From: Planctomycetota bacterium
GTDB taxonomy: Bacteria; JAJVIF01; JAPKYR01
Direction of reading: 5' to 3'
Length of the DNA stretch: 7,610 nt
NCBI GenBank assembly: GCA_030673355.1
Contig: DAOVJF010000112.1
Span: 1-7,610, forward strand
Position 1 is the first letter of the stretch. Every line of letters begins with the position of its first letter. The notes beneath the pieces are model-generated. The model was not told the origin of the DNA. It made no database searches and saw nothing but the letters and a program-made list of their open reading frames with translations. Positions 7,189 through 7,610 of the stretch are shown piece after piece. The position numbers and the translations under genes are program-made.

Positions 7189-7610
7189 ATGCGAGCAATC
7201 CTGATCATATGCACATTTTTTTTAATCAGCCTTACGGGATGTGGCGGGGGAAGTTCACCCCCTGTAATCCCCGATCCACCTGACCCCTGGACCCCCGATT
7301 ACCAGCCCGATCGTGAAATGGCCGAACATAACCTGTTCCTGACAATGCGCGATGGTGTGGCCATTCACGTTATGATCACTCGCCCGGCTGACGCGTCTCC
7401 CGCAAATATGTATCCTGCTTTATTGCTGGTGCCGGGTGGGAATAAAAATGGTTATTCATACCGAAACTTGGATTTTCAGTCAAACATGTGGGAGTTCATG
7501 AGAAATGGAATCGTTGTAATGACATTTGACCCGCGCGGCCGTGGCTTGTCTGAAGGCGAGGAAAACTATTTCGGTAATATCCACCAGGGGGATCTCCGGG
7601 AGCTGATCGA
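7189..7610 (+). CDS. Hydrolase lipoprotein, third domain copy (cut by window edge)
   Basis: An open frame begins at ATG 7189, 40 bases after the previous stop, and is still open after 140 codons. It starts with a short lipoprotein signal ending in a good lipobox (LTGC, Cys18), then GGGSSP and a Pro/Asp tether. WTPDYQPDR (34-42) follows, then RPADASP, VPGG (81-84), W.F...G (101-107) and FDPRGRGLSEGE (113-124). It aligns without gaps to domain 1 (about 52 of 109 residues) and domain 2 (about 53 of 109) of the preceding gene. The nucleophile elbow lies past the edge, so activity and domain number cannot be judged. No terminator separates it from the preceding gene, so the two probably form an operon. 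No Shine-Dalgarno is visible; the bases before ATG are AGAATAA. Confidence 0.9.
   Translation, partial: MRAILIICTFFLISLTGCGGGSSPPVIPDPPDPWTPDYQPDREMAEHNLFLTMRDGVAIHVMITRPADASPANMYPALLLVPGGNKNGYSYRNLDFQSNMWEFMRNGIVVMTFDPRGRGLSEGEENYFGNIHQGDLRELI

Overview
The window carries four protein genes and two hairpin-rich intergenic stretches, with no RNA genes, CRISPR array or recognisable transposase. The genes look like those of a Gram-negative, uncultured bacterium. Three of the four products have lipoprotein signal peptides followed by Gly-rich tethers (CSGGGG, CGGGSD, CGGGSS). The fourth is a DUF2723-type polytopic membrane protein, and one lipoprotein carries a pair of Kre9/KNH-like secretion-associated beta modules. 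This mix is familiar from FCB-group and neighbouring candidate phyla, but I cannot place it more precisely and hold the assignment loosely.

Layout, left to right. Positions 1-223 are non-coding: an approximately 108-nt imperfect palindrome (2-109), then an intrinsic terminator (169-195) serving the minus-strand gene that follows. Positions 224-2938 (minus) encode a 904-residue lipoprotein with a strong Shine-Dalgarno. A 175-bp AT-rich gap follows. Positions 3114-5153 (minus) encode a 679-residue DUF2723 (GT-C-like) membrane protein. Positions 5154-5282 are a divergent promoter region. Positions 5283-7148 (plus) encode a 621-residue lipoprotein made of two alpha/beta-hydrolase domains that are about 48% identical to each other. 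Forty bases later, at 7189, a third copy of the same domain begins as its own lipoprotein gene and runs off the right edge.

How they might work together. All four products should act at the cell envelope. The minus-strand pair (DUF2723 protein, then surface lipoprotein) lies in one direction with no terminator visible between them and may be co-transcribed. The plus-strand pair looks like an expanding local family of envelope hydrolases. The DUF2723 protein could add sugar to exported proteins such as its neighbours, but that rests on adjacency and family resemblance only.

The most noteworthy observations are the hydrolase family expansion (three domain copies in about 2.3 kb, with a shared WTPD.Q..R entry motif), the apparent degeneration of catalytic features in domain 1 compared with domain 2, the long palindromic element at the left edge, and the leaderless-looking starts of the two divergent genes. 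I did not find a convincing complete new defence or mobile system here.
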